The notes: generated by a model from the sequence alone, not told the origin. Positions 36,294 through 45,336 are shown, counted from the first letter of the stretch. The stretch is DNA of 64,000 bases from an uncultured Eubacteriales bacterium (GCA_902491535.1 CABUHS010000001.1:62001-126000), one strand, 5' to 3'. Numbers and translations are program-made.

Positions 36294-37379
36294 TCAGTTA
36301 GAAATACGGTTTGCTATATCGTACAATTTTTTGAATGCCGCAAGCTTATCATCGCAGAAACGGTGCATATCAGCAATCTGCTCTGCAGTATATTTAGCTT
36401 CAAGCTCGCCCGGCTCGACCTTTCCCTTATAAAGACGGTCGAGAGAAAGCGCATATCCAATGTCCATTTCGGTAATCTTATCATTCTGCAGGCAGATAAC
36501 AAGATTGCTCTTTCCGTCAAGAAGAGCATCAACAGCAGCCTCACCCATACGCGCAGCAAGAACGCGGTCGCGAAGTGTGGGCGATCCACCTCTTACAACA
36601 TGCGCAAGACGTGCGAATTTTGTTTCAATACCGGTACGCTCCTGAATACGTGCGGCAAGCTTTTCGCTGTACTGCTTATCTCCGGCAGCATCGAGCGGTA
36701 TACCTTCTGCTACCATAACAACAAAATTACGCTTTCCGCTTTCCTTGCATGCGATAAGCTTCTTCATAGCGGCTTCTTCATCAAAAGGAACTTCTTTTAC
36801 AGCAATAGCGGTAGCGCCTGTAGCAATACCTGCCTCGAGAGCAATATAGCCTGCTGCGCGTCCCATAACCTCAACTACATTGCAGCGCCTGTGAGACTCA
36901 CATGTATCACGGAGACGGTCAACCATCTGAATAACCGTATTCATTGCCGTGTCATATCCGATAGATTCATCGGTAGAGGTAATATCATTATCAATTGTTC
37001 CCGGAATGCCTATGCAGGGAATACCGTATCTTGTAAAGTCAGTAGCTCCGCGGAAAGTTCCGTCTCCGCCGATCGCTACAATACCGTCGATCTGATTATC
37101 TATGCATGTCTGCTTAGCTTTGAGAATTCCCTCTTCATGACGGAATTCGTCGCAGCGGTCGGACCAAAGCATTGTTCCGCCCTTATCAAGAATATTCGAA
37201 ACATCACGATCGTGGAAAAGCTTAAGATTCTTATAAATAAGTCCCTTATAGCCCTCATATATTCCGACTACCTCAACACCGTGAGAAAGTGCGGCGCGTG
37301 TTACGGCACGTACTGCGGCGTTCATTCCGGGCGCATCTCCGCCTGATGTAAGCACACCAATCCTTCTGAATTTTGCCAT
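36294..37379 (-). CDS. pfkA: ATP-dependent 6-phosphofructokinase
   Basis: Glycolytic enzyme phosphorylating fructose 6-phosphate. LTSGGDAPGMNAAVR at the N-terminus, GGDGTFRGA (Gly at the position that marks ATP rather than pyrophosphate use), the catalytic PGTIDNDI motif and EVMGRAAGYIAL are all present. At 361 residues it is about 40 longer than Bacillus PfkA because of a helical C-terminal extension (EPGELEAKYTAEQIADMHRF and onward). The start at 37379 has GGGAG about 11 nt upstream. Single gene with its own promoter; pyruvate kinase, the common partner, is not adjacent. Confidence 0.95.
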   Translation of the reverse strand: MAKFRRIGVLTSGGDAPGMNAAVRAVTRAALSHGVEVVGIYEGYKGLIYKNLKLFHDRDVSNILDKGGTMLWSDRCDEFRHEEGILKAKQTCIDNQIDGIVAIGGDGTFRGATDFTRYGIPCIGIPGTIDNDITSTDESIGYDTAMNTVIQMVDRLRDTCESHRRCNVVEVMGRAAGYIALEAGIATGATAIAVKEVPFDEEAAMKKLIACKESGKRNFVVMVAEGIPLDAAGDKQYSEKLAARIQERTGIETKFARLAHVVRGGSPTLRDRVLAARMGEAAVDALLDGKSNLVICLQNDKITEMDIGYALSLDRLYKGKVEPGELEAKYTAEQIADMHRFCDDKLAAFKKLYDIANRISN

Positions 37380-37430
37380 TGTATTTTCAACTCCCTTATG
37401 TAAATGCAATATATCACTATATCGTTAATA

Positions 37431-37459
37431 TATATACTTCATTTTATATGTAATTTCAA
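37431..37459 (-). promoter_or_regulatory. Promoter of pfkA
   Basis: Minus-strand TTGAAA (37454-37459), a 17-nt spacer and TATATA (37431-37436). Confidence 0.65.
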
Positions 37460-37474
37460 GTTGTTTTTGTAAAT

Positions 37475-40129
37475 TTATTGTTTATTATTTCTTTTTTCAG
37501 CAGACTTTGCATGCTCAATGCGCTTCCGCAGAGCAGACTGTCCGGAATATTTCTTACCGCTCTGCTCTATAGCGACATTCTCAGCAATTTTTGCAATCTC
37601 ACGTCTGCGCATAAACTCTGCCTCACGCCGTGCCGATATCTCAGCTTCCGTCTGCCTGCGCTTTTCCGCAAGCTTCTTTCTGCGTCTTACAGACATGATC
37701 TTAACGGCGCCGACGAAGCATCCCGCCGCAAGAATAACAGCGCCGACAAGCACCGCGATAAGTACGATCCTTGTAATTCTACTCATATCTTTTTTATAAA
37801 CATCGACGCCTGACAGCCAAAGCGAATAACTCTGATCGCTTTTGTTTCCGTCACCGTCTGCAATCCAGACTGTCATATGATCAAATCGCGTATGTTTGGA
37901 TGTGACAGCAGAAATATCAAAGCTGACCGTTTTCCATCCACCCACCGGTATCTCAGATGTTCCCTCGTATACATCGTATCCCGGCATTCCGTCGAGCTTT
38001 CCGTCGGATACAAGCCGAAACATGACTTTGACCGCCGATGTCGAAACAGATGCTTCCGCTTTTATATCAAAAGAAAGAAAGCGAACGTCTTCAAGGTTAA
38101 GACCGTCATTGAAGCTGCGGCTTACACCCATATATTCTCCGGAACCTGAACTTACAAGATCAGCATACATCGTAGAAGCTCTCCGAACCGACCCGTCGCG
38201 ATTTGTAAGTCCTGCCGCCTCACGTATATCTATATATGAAGTATTTTCTGTCGGTTTGAAACCGAACAGATTACCTTCCGTAAAATCAAAAAGACTGTAT
38301 TTCCCGTAACTCCGCGGAATCTCCGAACTTCCTGATGCAGAACAGGCTTCCACATTACGTACCGTATAATTGCTTATATTAAATCCCGGAACTGCTGCAT
38401 CCCAGCCTGAAAGTCCTGCGGCGCCGAGATATTTATTACCGAACTCAGCGGAACGCTGCGTATCAATATACCTGAACACATCATATATAGGCTTAGCACT
38501 TCCCTGAATCTCATCTTCTCCGTCACCGTATCTCCAAAGCCCGAAGAACACGCCGTTTTCATATCTGTTGTCAACATGCCTGTAGTATATGACCGACTCT
38601 ACGGCATCAAGCGCAGCGGCCTTATAGTATGCGTACGCGAATGCAGCCGCCTGCTTTTCAAGCGCGTCACTGTCGTCAGGTTCAGCACTGACTCCGAATT
38701 CGGCAATTGCGATACGGCGGGTACTACCTTCGATAAGAAAGCTTTCCTGTCCGAGATATTCGCATAATACCTCAATATTCGCCATAGTTATATAAGGCGT
38801 TGCAAATCCCGATATCGCCTTATCATCTTTCCATATTTCAGTCATATCATACTCAGAAGCATACGGATAAAATGCAACATTCCAAGGAATATCTCCCGCC
38901 TTTTCGGCAAGCGCATCAAGAATATCACGTGATGTATAATCAAGCCTGTCGTTTATCTGTATCTTCGGATTGACCGAAGGATCGTTGAAATTATTCGAAA
39001 GGGACGCATACACTCTTGCTTCGGAATAAACCGATCCAACCGCCGCAGATGCCGTGCGAAGCAATCTCGCATATGCATCGGTATACTCGTCGAGCGTTTT
39101 TTCCCCCATGTTATTATAATATCTGTTTGAATTTACTTCATACCCGATTATATAGCTGCCGGCAAAACCCCGTTCACCGTCACGTGAGGTATATCTGCCC
39201 GCAAGAAACGACATGAATGCCTCAAAATAACCGAGCGCAGTTTTATCAGCTGAATTTATCGCATAATAGGTTACGGACGACGAATATTCCGAACAGTACA
39301 GACAGTCAAGATCCTTCGGCTGTGTTTCGGTAGGCGCAGTAAGCAAAATATCAAGATAGATATTTATATCCGCATCAGTATATGTCTTAATCCTATGGTC
39401 AAGAACAGCAAGCTTTCCCGGATCTATGTAATATGTTTTTCCGTTATAATCAAACGACGCTCCATTTTCCTTATCCGATGTAAAATACTCATTCATATTG
39501 ACGCCGATTACAGTATGCGATGCTCCGAGAAGCTGCGCATCCGCAACAAGCTGTACCGCCAGTCCCTTTTTTGACACCGGATCGGGATAAGCATATTTAT
39601 TCGGAGCAATATCTCTGTAGTTCTCTATGTACTTTTCGGAGGTAAGAACGGTATAATTTCCTTGATCATCAAGAACCGCACAAAGATATCTCGAATACAC
39701 CTGTTCGGTGCTTACATCAAACGGAACAGTAAAAGTATATTCACATCCCGAGACCGTCAGATATCCGACCGGTTCAAACGCTCCGATGTTCTTTACCGAC
39801 TGATACGGATAAAGGGACAGCAAATATAATCTCTGTCCATCATATGCTTTCGCAGTTGCCTCCGAAAGAGTAGCAACAACTTCGACCGACACGCCGTCCG
39901 CCGATATGCGGACAGATCTTATTTCATCAGTATATGACGACGGCTGTTCTTCATTGCTTATCGTATCGGAGATCCTCGACTCCGCAGCAGTATCGGAAAC
40001 AATATCCGTATCGGCAAATACAGAAAATCCGGGAAACAGCAATGCGCCGATCAGCACAAGTGCGGCGGCGAAACTCACCGCTGCGCGAATCCTGTTCCGC
40101 CTATGATGTTTTTTACACGAATTTGTCAT
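37475..40129 (-). CDS. DUF5722-type secreted protein with C-terminal membrane anchor
   Basis: An 884-residue exported protein. Signal peptide (about residues 14-40), a short beta domain (about 65-165), then a large TIM-barrel, glycoside-hydrolase-like region of the DUF5722 type (VQLVADAQLLGASHTVIGVN, YIIGYEVNSNRYYNN, RRIAIAEFGVSAEPDD), a jelly-roll carbohydrate-binding-like domain (about 630-800; VRFLSFDIKAEASVS, GGWKTVSFDISAV), one membrane helix (about 810-832) and a Lys/Arg-rich cytoplasmic tail. It is likely an enzyme or binding protein for glycans at the cell surface; the substrate cannot be told. The start at 40129 has AGGAAAG 12 nt upstream. It follows the pgk-tpiA unit but is separated by a terminator. 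Confidence 0.78.
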   Translation of the reverse strand: MTNSCKKHHRRNRIRAAVSFAAALVLIGALLFPGFSVFADTDIVSDTAAESRISDTISNEEQPSSYTDEIRSVRISADGVSVEVVATLSEATAKAYDGQRLYLLSLYPYQSVKNIGAFEPVGYLTVSGCEYTFTVPFDVSTEQVYSRYLCAVLDDQGNYTVLTSEKYIENYRDIAPNKYAYPDPVSKKGLAVQLVADAQLLGASHTVIGVNMNEYFTSDKENGASFDYNGKTYYIDPGKLAVLDHRIKTYTDADINIYLDILLTAPTETQPKDLDCLYCSEYSSSVTYYAINSADKTALGYFEAFMSFLAGRYTSRDGERGFAGSYIIGYEVNSNRYYNNMGEKTLDEYTDAYARLLRTASAAVGSVYSEARVYASLSNNFNDPSVNPKIQINDRLDYTSRDILDALAEKAGDIPWNVAFYPYASEYDMTEIWKDDKAISGFATPYITMANIEVLCEYLGQESFLIEGSTRRIAIAEFGVSAEPDDSDALEKQAAAFAYAYYKAAALDAVESVIYYRHVDNRYENGVFFGLWRYGDGEDEIQGSAKPIYDVFRYIDTQRSAEFGNKYLGAAGLSGWDAAVPGFNISNYTVRNVEACSASGSSEIPRSYGKYSLFDFTEGNLFGFKPTENTSYIDIREAAGLTNRDGSVRRASTMYADLVSSGSGEYMGVSRSFNDGLNLEDVRFLSFDIKAEASVSTSAVKVMFRLVSDGKLDGMPGYDVYEGTSEIPVGGWKTVSFDISAVTSKHTRFDHMTVWIADGDGNKSDQSYSLWLSGVDVYKKDMSRITRIVLIAVLVGAVILAAGCFVGAVKIMSVRRRKKLAEKRRQTEAEISARREAEFMRRREIAKIAENVAIEQSGKKYSGQSALRKRIEHAKSAEKRNNKQ

Positions 40130-40212
40130 TTTAATTAATATCTTTCCTAAACATGTGCGCTGTAAAATATCTCGCCGCAAATGTCTTTCAGCGGCCAAAT
40201 TACAGTTTTATA

Positions 40213-40293
40213 CAAAAAAGCCGGAAAACCGCAGCAGAAAAGGTTACGCTTTATAGGCAGCTGTCCTTCTGCCGCAAAGCGGTCTTCCGGCTT
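40213..40293 (-). terminator. Long-stem terminator of the pgk-tpiA unit
   Basis: AAGCCGGAAAACCGC (40218-40232) pairs with GCGGTCTTCCGGCTT (40279-40293), one mismatch; on the minus strand the stem runs into TTTTTTG. It lies beyond the repeat array, so the array would be inside the tpiA 3' UTR. Confidence 0.75.
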
Positions 40294-40312
40294 ACATGTT
40301 CAATTTGTTTTT

Positions 40313-40609
40313 TATTGTGAAGCAACAAGGCTCCGGGGCATCCGCCCGCAATCTTTGATTGCGCACGGCGGGTCGGGTTCTTATTGTGAATTGTAAAACA
40401 ACAAGGTTCCGGGGTACCCGCCCGCAATCTTTGATTGCGCACGGCAGGTCGGGTTCTTATTGTGAATTGTGAAACAACAAGGTTCCAGGGTACCCGCCCG
40501 CAATCTTTGATTGCGCACGGGCAGGTCGGGTTCTTATTGTGAATTGTAAAACAACAAGGTTCCGGGGTACCCGCCCACAATCTTCGATTGTGCCAGGCGG
40601 GTCGGGTTA
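40313..40609 (-). repeat. Four tandem copies of a 76-bp hairpin-forming repeat
   Basis: Copies are marked by AACAAGG at 40324, 40400, 40476 and 40553 (plus-strand reading), so the period is 76, 76 and 77 bp. Each copy holds a stem (CCCGCC arm, inner CGCAATC arm) and the conserved block GTACCCCGGAACC as read on the minus strand. The array abuts the tpiA stop codon. Copy 4 has paired changes in both stem arms. No open frame on either strand is convincing. Confidence 0.9.
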
Positions 40610-41380
40610 TTATTTTTGAGCAGCGTTTACAATAACGGCAAAATCGTCGGGTTTAAGCGACGCTCCGCCGATAAGACCGCCGTCAACGTTCACCTTTCCG
40701 AGAAGCTCCTCTGCATTGGCAGCATTCATGGATCCGCCGTACTGAATGGTAAGCGCTTCGGCAGCGTCAGCTCCGTAAAGCTTTGCGACTTCATCACGTA
40801 TGATTCCGCATACTTCATCTGCCTGTTCAGGAGTAGCAGTTTCACCGGTTCCGATTGCCCAGACGGGTTCATAAGCAATGATTACTTTCTTAAGCTGCTC
40901 TGCAGAAACTCCGAAAAGTGCAGCAGATGTCTGCATTCTTACGAGCTTTTCTGTTCTGTCATGCTTGCGCTCGTAGAGAGTCTCTCCGACGCAGACAATT
41001 GCTGTCATTCCCGCGTCAAGCGCAGCCTTAGTACGGAGATTTACGGTAACATCAGTCTCTGCGAAATACTGACGTCTCTCGGAGTGACCTATGATAACAT
41101 ATTCAATACCGCACTCGGTAAGCATATCAGCAGATATTTCACCGGTAAAAGCTCCGTTTTTTTCAAAATGCACATTCTGAGCGCCGATCTTTATGTTAGT
41201 GCCCTTAGCTGCTTCAACAGCGTTATATATGTCAACAAACGGAACACAAAGAACAATGTCACATCCGTTTTTACCCTCAGTAAGGGGCGCAAGTTTATTT
41301 ATCATTGCTGTAGTTGCGGAGGGAGTATTATTCATCTTCCAGTTGCCGGCTATAACGGCGCGTCTGCATTCTTTCTTCAT
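40610..41380 (-). CDS. tpiA: Triosephosphate isomerase
   Basis: Glycolytic isomerase of glyceraldehyde 3-phosphate and dihydroxyacetone phosphate. The N-terminal VIAGNWKMNNT carries the catalytic Lys, VIIGHSERR the catalytic His, AYEPVWAIGTG the catalytic Glu and loop 6, and GGSMNAANAEELL with GGLIGGASL the phosphate loops. 256 residues, normal. Second gene of pgk-tpiA; an intercistronic hairpin at 41420-41444 lies between them. The stop codon abuts the 76-bp repeat array. Confidence 0.97.
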   Translation of the reverse strand: MKKECRRAVIAGNWKMNNTPSATTAMINKLAPLTEGKNGCDIVLCVPFVDIYNAVEAAKGTNIKIGAQNVHFEKNGAFTGEISADMLTECGIEYVIIGHSERRQYFAETDVTVNLRTKAALDAGMTAIVCVGETLYERKHDRTEKLVRMQTSAALFGVSAEQLKKVIIAYEPVWAIGTGETATPEQADEVCGIIRDEVAKLYGADAAEALTIQYGGSMNAANAEELLGKVNVDGGLIGGASLKPDDFAVIVNAAQK

Positions 41381-41417
41381 TTTATATCAGTCTCTTTTCT
41401 TTATAATATATGAAATG

Positions 41418-41446
41418 CGGAGAGCAGAACACTGTTCTGCTCTCTG
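41418..41446 (-). other. Intercistronic hairpin between pgk and tpiA
   Basis: GAGAGCAGAA (41420-41429) pairs perfectly with TTCTGCTCTC (41435-41444). There is no T-run after it on the minus strand, so an mRNA processing or stability element is more likely than a terminator. Confidence 0.7.
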
Positions 41447-41470
41447 CCGGTCTGCCTTCAATACCGCAGA

Positions 41471-42658
41471 TTAGTCCTTATCGCTGAGGCATGCGATTCC
41501 GGGAAGGCTCTTGCCCTCGAGGAATTCGAGAGATGCACCGCCGCCTGTAGAGATGTGAGTCATCTTATCGGCATATCCGAGCTTTTCAACAGCCGCTGCG
41601 GAGTCACCGCCGCCGATTATAGATACTGCATCTGACTCTGCTATAGCCTTTGCAACTGCACGTGTACCCGAAGCAAAGTTCTCCCACTCGGAAACACCCA
41701 TCGGTCCATTCCATACAACAGTTCCCGCACCGGAAATCGTCTTAGCGTAAAGCTCCTGAGTAATAGAACCGATATCAAGTCCCATCCAACCATCCGGAAT
41801 GCTGTCAGAATAGATTCTCATGAAAGTGGTATCTTCCTTATACTCACGTCCAATCACATTGTCAACAGGAAGCAGGAAGTTAACCTTCTTTTCTCTTGCT
41901 TTATTGATAAGCTCGAGAGCGAGATCAAGCTTATCCTCTTCGCAGATAGATGAGCCTGTCGTATTTCCGAGCGCGCGGAAGAAGGTATAAGCCATACCGC
42001 CGCCGATAATAAGAGTGTCGACCTTTTCGATAAGGTTGTTGATAACACCGATCTTATCGGAAACCTTTGCACCGCCGAGTATAGCTACAAAAGGACGCTT
42101 CGGCTCACTGAGCGCGCCGCCCATAATGGAGATCTCCTTCTGAATCAGATATCCGCATGCGGAAGGAAGATAATCTGCAACTCCCGCGGTGGAAGCATGC
42201 GCACGGTGAGCTGTACCGAACGCATCGTTTACATATATGTCAGCAAGACTTGCAAGCGCCTTAGCAAAGTCAGGATCGTTCTTCTCCTCTTCCTTGTGGA
42301 AACGTACATTCTCGATAAGCATGATATCGCCGTCTTTGAGTGCATCTGCCTTTGCATGAGCGTCATCACCAATAACGTCCTTTGCGATCGGAACTTCTTT
42401 GCCGAGCAGCTCGCCAATGCGTGCAGCTACGGGAGCAAGCGAATATGCCATATTGAACTCGCCCTTCGGACGTCCGAAGTGAGAGCAAAGGATAACCTTT
42501 GCGCCCTGGGCTGAAAGATATTTTACTGTAGGAAGAGCCTCAACGATACGCTTATCGTCTGTAATAACGCCGTCCTTCATAGGAACATTGAAATCGCATC
42601 TTACAAGAACTCTTTTTCCGCTGCATTCGATGTCTTCGATAGTCTTCTTGTTGTACAT
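41471..42658 (-). CDS. pgk: Phosphoglycerate kinase
   Basis: Glycolytic kinase forming ATP from 1,3-bisphosphoglycerate. [15 protein letters not shown] at the N-terminus, [24 protein letters not shown], the ATP-site [14 protein letters not shown] and the C-terminal [10 protein letters not shown] with [16 protein letters not shown] are diagnostic. 395 residues. GAGGTGA lies 6 nt before the ATG. First gene of pgk-tpiA; gap is not adjacent. Its promoter at 42734-42762 is near a parS-like site and a Spo0A-like box. Confidence 0.98.
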   Translation of the reverse strand: MYNKKTIEDIECSGKRVLVRCDFNVPMKDGVITDDKRIVEALPTVKYLSAQGAKVILCSHFGRPKGEFNMAYSLAPVAARIGELLGKEVPIAKDVIGDDAHAKADALKDGDIMLIENVRFHKEEEKNDPDFAKALASLADIYVNDAFGTAHRAHASTAGVADYLPSACGYLIQKEISIMGGALSEPKRPFVAILGGAKVSDKIGVINNLIEKVDTLIIGGGMAYTFFRALGNTTGSSICEEDKLDLALELINKAREKKVNFLLPVDNVIGREYKEDTTFMRIYSDSIPDGWMGLDIGSITQELYAKTISGAGTVVWNGPMGVSEWENFASGTRAVAKAIAESDAVSIIGGGDSAAAVEKLGYADKMTHISTGGGASLEFLEGKSLPGIACLSDKD

Positions 42659-42733
42659 TAAACTTCACCTCAAAAATTTATTATCCTGATTATGCGGCCG
42701 TCTGCGCGACCGTACATATCTACATACGGTATA

Positions 42734-42762
42734 ATATTACCACACTCGGAAGAAATTATCAA
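42734..42762 (-). promoter_or_regulatory. Promoter of pgk-tpiA
   Basis: Minus-strand TTGATA (42757-42762), a 17-nt spacer and TAATAT (42734-42739). Confidence 0.65.
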
Positions 42763-42817
42763 TATAATAATGATAAATTTTCAGATAAATAACAGTTTTT
42801 TTACTTAGATCTGCCCT

Positions 42818-42825
42818 TTCGACAA
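42818..42825. promoter_or_regulatory. Spo0A-box-like sequence
   Basis: TTCGACAA on the plus strand, TTGTCGAA on the minus strand, the same 8-mer as at the spoIIE promoter. It lies about 56 bp upstream of the pgk -35 element and 24 bp from a parS-like site. Confidence 0.4.
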
Positions 42826-42846
42826 CATTTTACCATTTAAAAATGT

Positions 42847-42866
42847 GTTGTTTCACGTGAAGCAAC
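42847..42866. promoter_or_regulatory. parS: parS-like site 3
   Basis: TGTTTCACGTGAAGCA (42849-42864), identical to site 2 in the 16-bp core and 15 of 16 to the parS consensus, with GTTG/CAAC outer arms. It lies between the divergent pgk and dpaA. Confidence 0.75.
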
Positions 42867-42990
42867 GCCGTAATTCCATTTTGTGTAAACCGAATAAACA
42901 CAATAAAACAGTGTCAAAATTCTTCTTATTAACATAAACTGTTACAAACGGAAAATGAAGGACCGCTGACTGCGGTACAGGTGAAAGATT

Positions 42991-43893
42991 TTGAACAGTG
43001 ATATAAAGATCGGCGTGATCGGCGGCGACGAAAGGCAGCTTGTAATCGCACAAACTCTTTCCGACGCCGGATTTGAAGTCGCCGTATTCGGCTTTAAAGA
43101 TCCCGGAGCATTTCATAAGGGCATAACACGCAGCACCGATCTGCGCGGAGCCGTACATGATTCCGCTGCAATCGTTCTGCCGCTTCCGTACAGCAGAGAC
43201 GGAAAAAACATTTTTTGCCCGCTCGGAAGCGAGCATGAGCAAGCTGTCGGAACTGCCGAGCTTTTCGAATATCTCAACCCGGATCAGCTTGTGATCGGGG
43301 GAAATTTCGATGAGAACATAATGTGTGAAGCGAAAGCGCTCGGAATAAAGCTATGCGATTACTATACGCGGGAGGATATCGGTATACTGAACGCCATACC
43401 GTCCGCAGAAGGAGCCCTTGAAGTCGCTTTTCGGGAGCTTCCCGTTACCATATACGGATCATCAGTACACATTCTGGGATTCGGAAAGATCGGAAAGGTA
43501 CTCTCAAAAATCTTGTATTCTCTCGGAGCCGACGTAACTGTATATGCAAGAGCAAAATCGGATCTTGCATGGATAAAAGTTTACGGATACCGAAGCTATG
43601 ACATAACACAGCTTGATCGGCTATCCGCGCCGTTTGAAGGGGCAACGGTCATCTTTAACACCGTTCCGAAGCAACTTTTAGATGAGAGCATTTTGAAAAA
43701 AATGTCCCCCGACACTCTTATAATAGATCTTGCATCCGCACCGGGCGGAGTAGACACCGAAGCGGCTGAAAAACTCGGAATAAAGACCGTACGGGCGCTG
43801 TCACTTCCCGGCAAAACAGCGCCGATATCGGCAGGTAAAATAATCAGCGAAGGAATATTCGGAATTCTTCAGGGCGAAGGAATAATTCCGTAA
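42991..43893 (+). CDS. dpaA: Dipicolinate synthase subunit A (SpoVFA)
   Basis: Forms, with DpaB, the enzyme that makes dipicolinic acid in the mother cell for the spore core. A 300-residue Rossmann-fold protein: KIGVIGGDERQLVIAQTL at the N-terminus, LPLPYSRDG, and a second dinucleotide motif HILGFGKIGKVLSKILYSLG in the middle; DLASAPGGVD near the C-terminus. The start is TTG, with AGGTGA about 6 nt upstream; no ATG fits. dpaB follows after 139 bp. Mother-cell sigma-factor control (sigma-K in Bacillus) is expected, but no clear promoter was found. Confidence 0.94.
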   Translation: MNSDIKIGVIGGDERQLVIAQTLSDAGFEVAVFGFKDPGAFHKGITRSTDLRGAVHDSAAIVLPLPYSRDGKNIFCPLGSEHEQAVGTAELFEYLNPDQLVIGGNFDENIMCEAKALGIKLCDYYTREDIGILNAIPSAEGALEVAFRELPVTIYGSSVHILGFGKIGKVLSKILYSLGADVTVYARAKSDLAWIKVYGYRSYDITQLDRLSAPFEGATVIFNTVPKQLLDESILKKMSPDTLIIDLASAPGGVDTEAAEKLGIKTVRALSLPGKTAPISAGKIISEGIFGILQGEGIIP

Positions 43894-44032
43894 CCGACAT
43901 TATCCGCAGATAAATATAACCTATGCAGCAGTAAGCAAGCAAAACAGAACTTTAAACAAAATAATAACTTACGGATAAATAACAAACAGCCGTCTGCCAT
44001 GCGCCGGGACGGAAAAGGAGCGAAATTAAAAA

Positions 44033-44626
44033 TTGAGTACCGCAGATAAAAAAATAAAACTCGGATACGCAATGTGCGGATCGTTCTGTACGCTGAAAAA
44101 ATCTTTCGGCGAACTTGAAAAACTGAGTAAAACCGGTATGGATATCATACCGATAGTAAACGACAGCGTTTACTCTACAGATACGAGATTCGGCACTGCG
44201 CAGGAACATATAGAAATGCTGGAGGGAATATGCGGAAAAACGGTAATACATACCGTTAAGCAGGCAGAACCCCTCGGTCCAAAAGAGCCGCTTGATATTC
44301 TTGTAATAGCGCCGTGTACAGGAAATACCCTGTCCAAAATGGCTGCGGGAATAACCGATTCGGCGGTTACTATGGCGGCAAAAGCCCATTTACGCGGAAA
44401 CAGGCCTCTTGTAATAGCGCTCGCAACAAACGACGCCCTTTCATCAAATCTTCATTCTATCGCGGCAATGGGAATGAGAAAAAACGTTTTCTTTGTACCG
44501 CTCGGGCAGGATGATCCGGAACACAAGCCGTATTCACTTGTAGCCGATTTTTCAAAGCTTCAGCGCACAATTCTCTCGGCACTGTCAGGTATACAGCTTC
44601 AGCCGATTATAACGACATACCAATAA
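44033..44626 (+). CDS. dpaB: Dipicolinate synthase subunit B (SpoVFB)
   Basis: Flavoprotein-like subunit of dipicolinate synthase, 197 residues. IKLGYAMCGSFCTL at the N-terminus, IVNDSVYSTDTRFGTA, LDILVIAPCTGNTLSKMAAG and VFFVPLGQDDP are typical of the SpoVFB/DpaB group. It starts with TTG behind AAGGAG (12-nt spacing), so both subunits use TTG starts, perhaps keeping synthesis low or matched. A terminator follows directly. Its presence with dpaA and spoIIE supports true endospore formation. Confidence 0.95.
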   Translation: MSTADKKIKLGYAMCGSFCTLKKSFGELEKLSKTGMDIIPIVNDSVYSTDTRFGTAQEHIEMLEGICGKTVIHTVKQAEPLGPKEPLDILVIAPCTGNTLSKMAAGITDSAVTMAAKAHLRGNRPLVIALATNDALSSNLHSIAAMGMRKNVFFVPLGQDDPEHKPYSLVADFSKLQRTILSALSGIQLQPIITTYQ

Positions 44627-44632
44627 GCGCAC

Positions 44633-44662
44633 AAAAAGGGACTGATTACAGTCCCTTTTTGT
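44633..44662 (+). terminator. Terminator of dpaAB
   Basis: A perfect 12-bp stem AAAAAGGGACTG/CAGTCCCTTTTT with a 4-nt loop. Confidence 0.93.
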
Positions 44663-44728
44663 TAACAGAGCTTTCCGTCAAACACAAGCCGCTCTGTCGC
44701 CGACAAGTTCATAAATATACCGAAAAAA

Positions 44729-44944
44729 TCAGTATATTGAAGACATCACACTTGCCACAAGTCCACCATAGATAATCATAAGAACTACCCCGGCAATTAC
44801 ACCGACTAAGGCACCCTTTCCGGCACTTTTAGCTTTGAGCGGATAGTCTTGCTTCCAGACCAGATACAGAATAAGTCCGACAACCGGAATCAAAAATCCA
44901 AGAAAAGCCCATCCAAAACTCGATTCGTCATCACAATGTTTCAT
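44729..44944 (-). CDS. Small two-helix membrane protein
   Basis: A 71-residue protein with a polar head (MKHCDDESS), one membrane helix (about 10-29), a basic loop (QDYPLKAKSAGKG) and a second helix (about 46-67). It resembles the membrane part of small clostridial zinc-ribbon proteins (pattern GWAFLGFLIPVVGLILYLVW) but lacks the ribbon. Its promoter at 44989-45017 contains a 14-bp palindrome in the spacer, and a small HTH protein is encoded divergently, so repression by that neighbour is likely (inference). Confidence 0.7.
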   Translation of the reverse strand: MKHCDDESSFGWAFLGFLIPVVGLILYLVWKQDYPLKAKSAGKGALVGVIAGVVLMIIYGGLVASVMSSIY

Positions 44945-44988
44945 AATTTTATCTTCCTTTCCGATAACTTTCTGTTATCTATATTTAT

Positions 44989-45017
44989 ATTATAGTCATA
45001 ATTATGACCATTGTCAA
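44989..45017 (-). promoter_or_regulatory. Promoter with embedded palindromic operator
   Basis: Minus-strand TTGACA (45012-45017), a 17-nt spacer and TATAAT (44989-44994). The spacer contains the perfect palindrome GTCATAATTATGAC at 44995-45008. Confidence 0.82.
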
Positions 45018-45056
45018 GTATAATATTATAAGTTATCATAAAAAAGGGTGATATAA

Positions 45057-45275
45057 ATGATAGTATATACTCCTTTTTGGGATACCTTAGAAAAATCAGA
45101 AGAAACCACATATACGCTTATACACAAACACAAAATAAGCAGTGCAACTATTAACAGAATAAGGCATAATGAAGGCATAAGCACACTTAAAATCAATGAC
45201 TTATGCCGAATCCTGAATTGCCGTGTCGAAGATATCCTTTTATATGTAGAAGATAAAAACGATCAGAAACTTTAA
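45057..45275 (+). CDS. Small Cro/cI-type HTH protein
   Basis: A 72-residue DNA-binding protein made almost only of a helix-turn-helix domain of the YozG/HTH_26 type (TYTLIHKHKISSATINRIRH, LKINDLCRILNCRVEDIL). AAAGGGTGA lies 5 nt before the ATG. It is transcribed away from the small membrane protein gene, with the palindrome GTCATAATTATGAC between them; it is the best candidate for binding it. Single-domain proteins of this class often regulate themselves and a neighbour. Confidence 0.85.
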   Translation: MIVYTPFWDTLEKSEETTYTLIHKHKISSATINRIRHNEGISTLKINDLCRILNCRVEDILLYVEDKNDQKL

Positions 45276-45285
45276 TTCAAATATA

Positions 45286-45336
45286 AAACAAAGCTGCTAT
45301 ACTGTAGTATACCACAGATAGCAGCTTCTTTGTTTA
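45286..45336. terminator. Terminator between HTH gene and nth
   Basis: ACAAAGCTGCTAT pairs with ATAGCAGCTTCTTTGT (small bulge), T-rich on the plus strand and A-rich upstream; it can serve both convergent genes. Confidence 0.75.

Noticed and set aside
40251..40580. A 109-residue minus-strand ORF with repeated Pro/Cys-rich units in the array
   Set aside because: It is only the reading of the 76-bp non-coding repeats; the period (76, 76, 77) is not a multiple of three and the frame shifts between copies.
40313..40609. CRISPR array
   Set aside because: The units are contiguous 76-bp copies without unique spacers, and no cas genes are present.
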